Assembly (NCBI GenBank): GCA_017960885.1
Contig: JAGCYI010000030.1
Span: forward strand, 1 to 40,914
Source: Bacteroidales bacterium
Lineage (GTDB): Bacteria > Bacteroidota > Bacteroidia > Bacteroidales > UBA3824
DNA: 40,914 bases
Direction of reading: 5' to 3'
This document shows, in pieces, positions 40,436-40,914 of the stretch; positions within the stretch are counted from its first letter, which is position 1, and every line of letters starts with the position of its first letter. A program made the position numbers and the translations under genes. The notes beneath the pieces are model-generated. The model saw nothing but the letters and a program-made list of their open reading frames with translations, had not been told where the DNA came from and made no database searches.

Positions 40436-40914
40436 ATGAACATCATTAAAATTTGGTACGACGAGTTGCAAACCGTTTTTCACGATGTGGGCATTATCCT
40501 ATTTGTTGTTATCCTGCCCCTCGCCTACCCTATTATTTATGCTTACGTGTACACTCCCGAAGTGCAACGCGATGTGCCTGTGGTGGCAGTTGACGACAGC
40601 AAATCGTCGCTTAGTCGCGATTTTTTGCGCAAGGTAGACGCCACGCCCGATGTAAAGGTTGTGCAATGCTGCACTAATATGACCGAGGCATATTCTCTAT
40701 TAGAACGTCAAGACGCATACGCTATCATTCACATCGACAAGGATTTCGCTAAGGCGTTTACCCAAGGAAAACAAACAACTGTGGGACTCTACTGCAATAT
40801 GATGAGTATGGTGTATTACAAATGTGCGGCGTCGGCTTGCTCAAATGTATCTATCGATATGAACCGCAAAATCAAGGTAGAGAATTACCTCCGCCCCACA
40901 ACAGAACGCGAGGC
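40436..40914 (+). CDS. ABC-2 type transporter permease, second of the pair (cut by window end)
   Basis: First 159 residues, starting MNIIKIWYDELQTVFHDVGI. One membrane helix at ~18-38 (VGIILFVVILPLAYPIIYAY) leads into a periplasmic domain (VPVVAVDDSKSSLSRDFLRK, then YAIIHIDKDFAKAF). This is the same layout as the permease at 35463-36635 (GVVDEDNTSTTRSIVRIL and YAFFYIPRN in matching places), so the two are paralogues expected to pair. It lies 3.8 kb from its partner with its own promoter. Divergent from the transporter fusion gene. Confidence 0.88.
   Translation, partial: MNIIKIWYDELQTVFHDVGIILFVVILPLAYPIIYAYVYTPEVQRDVPVVAVDDSKSSLSRDFLRKVDATPDVKVVQCCTNMTEAYSLLERQDAYAIIHIDKDFAKAFTQGKQTTVGLYCNMMSMVYYKCAASACSNVSIDMNRKIKVENYLRPTTERE

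Overview
The window reads as chromosomal DNA of an uncultured or poorly known member of the Bacteroidota, most likely the order Bacteroidales. The grounds are repeated promoters of the Bacteroidota type (a TAnnTTTG box, often with TTTG or TTG about 19-21 bases upstream), almost no Shine-Dalgarno sequences, and typical family content: SpoIIE/PP2C phosphatases on TPR or GAF scaffolds, a SiaC-like DUF1987 protein, NA37, DUF3108, a DUF234 ATPase and a TolC-HlyD-ABC2 efflux set. Species cannot be named from sequence alone.

Layout. 1-578 is the start of ileS (minus). 744-6030 is a signalling operon: a TIR/DUF4062-like protein, a membrane nSTAND1 NTPase with a beta-propeller tail, and a membrane PP2C phosphatase. 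Then come efp, a GAF-PP2C phosphatase, and a convergent minus-strand pair made of a receiver-histidine kinase hybrid and a double-receiver protein without DNA-binding output. 9994-14968 is mostly translation and housekeeping: tRNA-Gln(CTG) behind glnS, folB divergent from glnS, a 600-base gap holding a probable tandem structured RNA on the minus strand, a degenerate ADP-ribosylglycohydrolase, tRNA-Cys, and a KdsB-like cytidylyltransferase overlapping gltX (to 16503). 16500-21281 holds two conserved unknowns, an aminopeptidase P and a PhoR/PhoB-like two-component pair. 21305-27328 holds a UbiD decarboxylase, a SiaC-like phosphoprotein, a YitT membrane protein, and the operon NA37-tsaB-DUF3108. 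27329-30715 holds a TPR-PP2C phosphatase followed by an AraC regulator, plus a small membrane protein. 30813-32645 is a YejM/PbgA-like membrane sulfatase-fold protein.

32788-40914 is an efflux locus (tolC, hlyD-like, ABC-2 permease, second ABC-2 permease cut by the window end). It is interrupted between the two permeases by two minus-strand genes: a DUF234 AAA ATPase lying between two near-identical 68-base quasi-palindromes, and a Na/phosphate cotransporter whose PhoU domain is fused to an OmpR/PhoB winged-helix DNA-binding domain.

How the parts may work together (inference). Three SpoIIE-type phosphatases and one SiaC-like substrate suggest a Ser/Thr partner-switching network, with the STAND protein, a GAF domain and a TPR sensor as possible inputs. 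The strongest candidate for something new is the transporter-PhoU-winged-helix fusion, which looks like a membrane-bound one-component phosphate sensor and regulator. It lies next to an intergenic region full of inverted repeats that could be its operators. The tandem RNA at 12440-12676 and the repeat-bounded ATPase are the next most interesting items.
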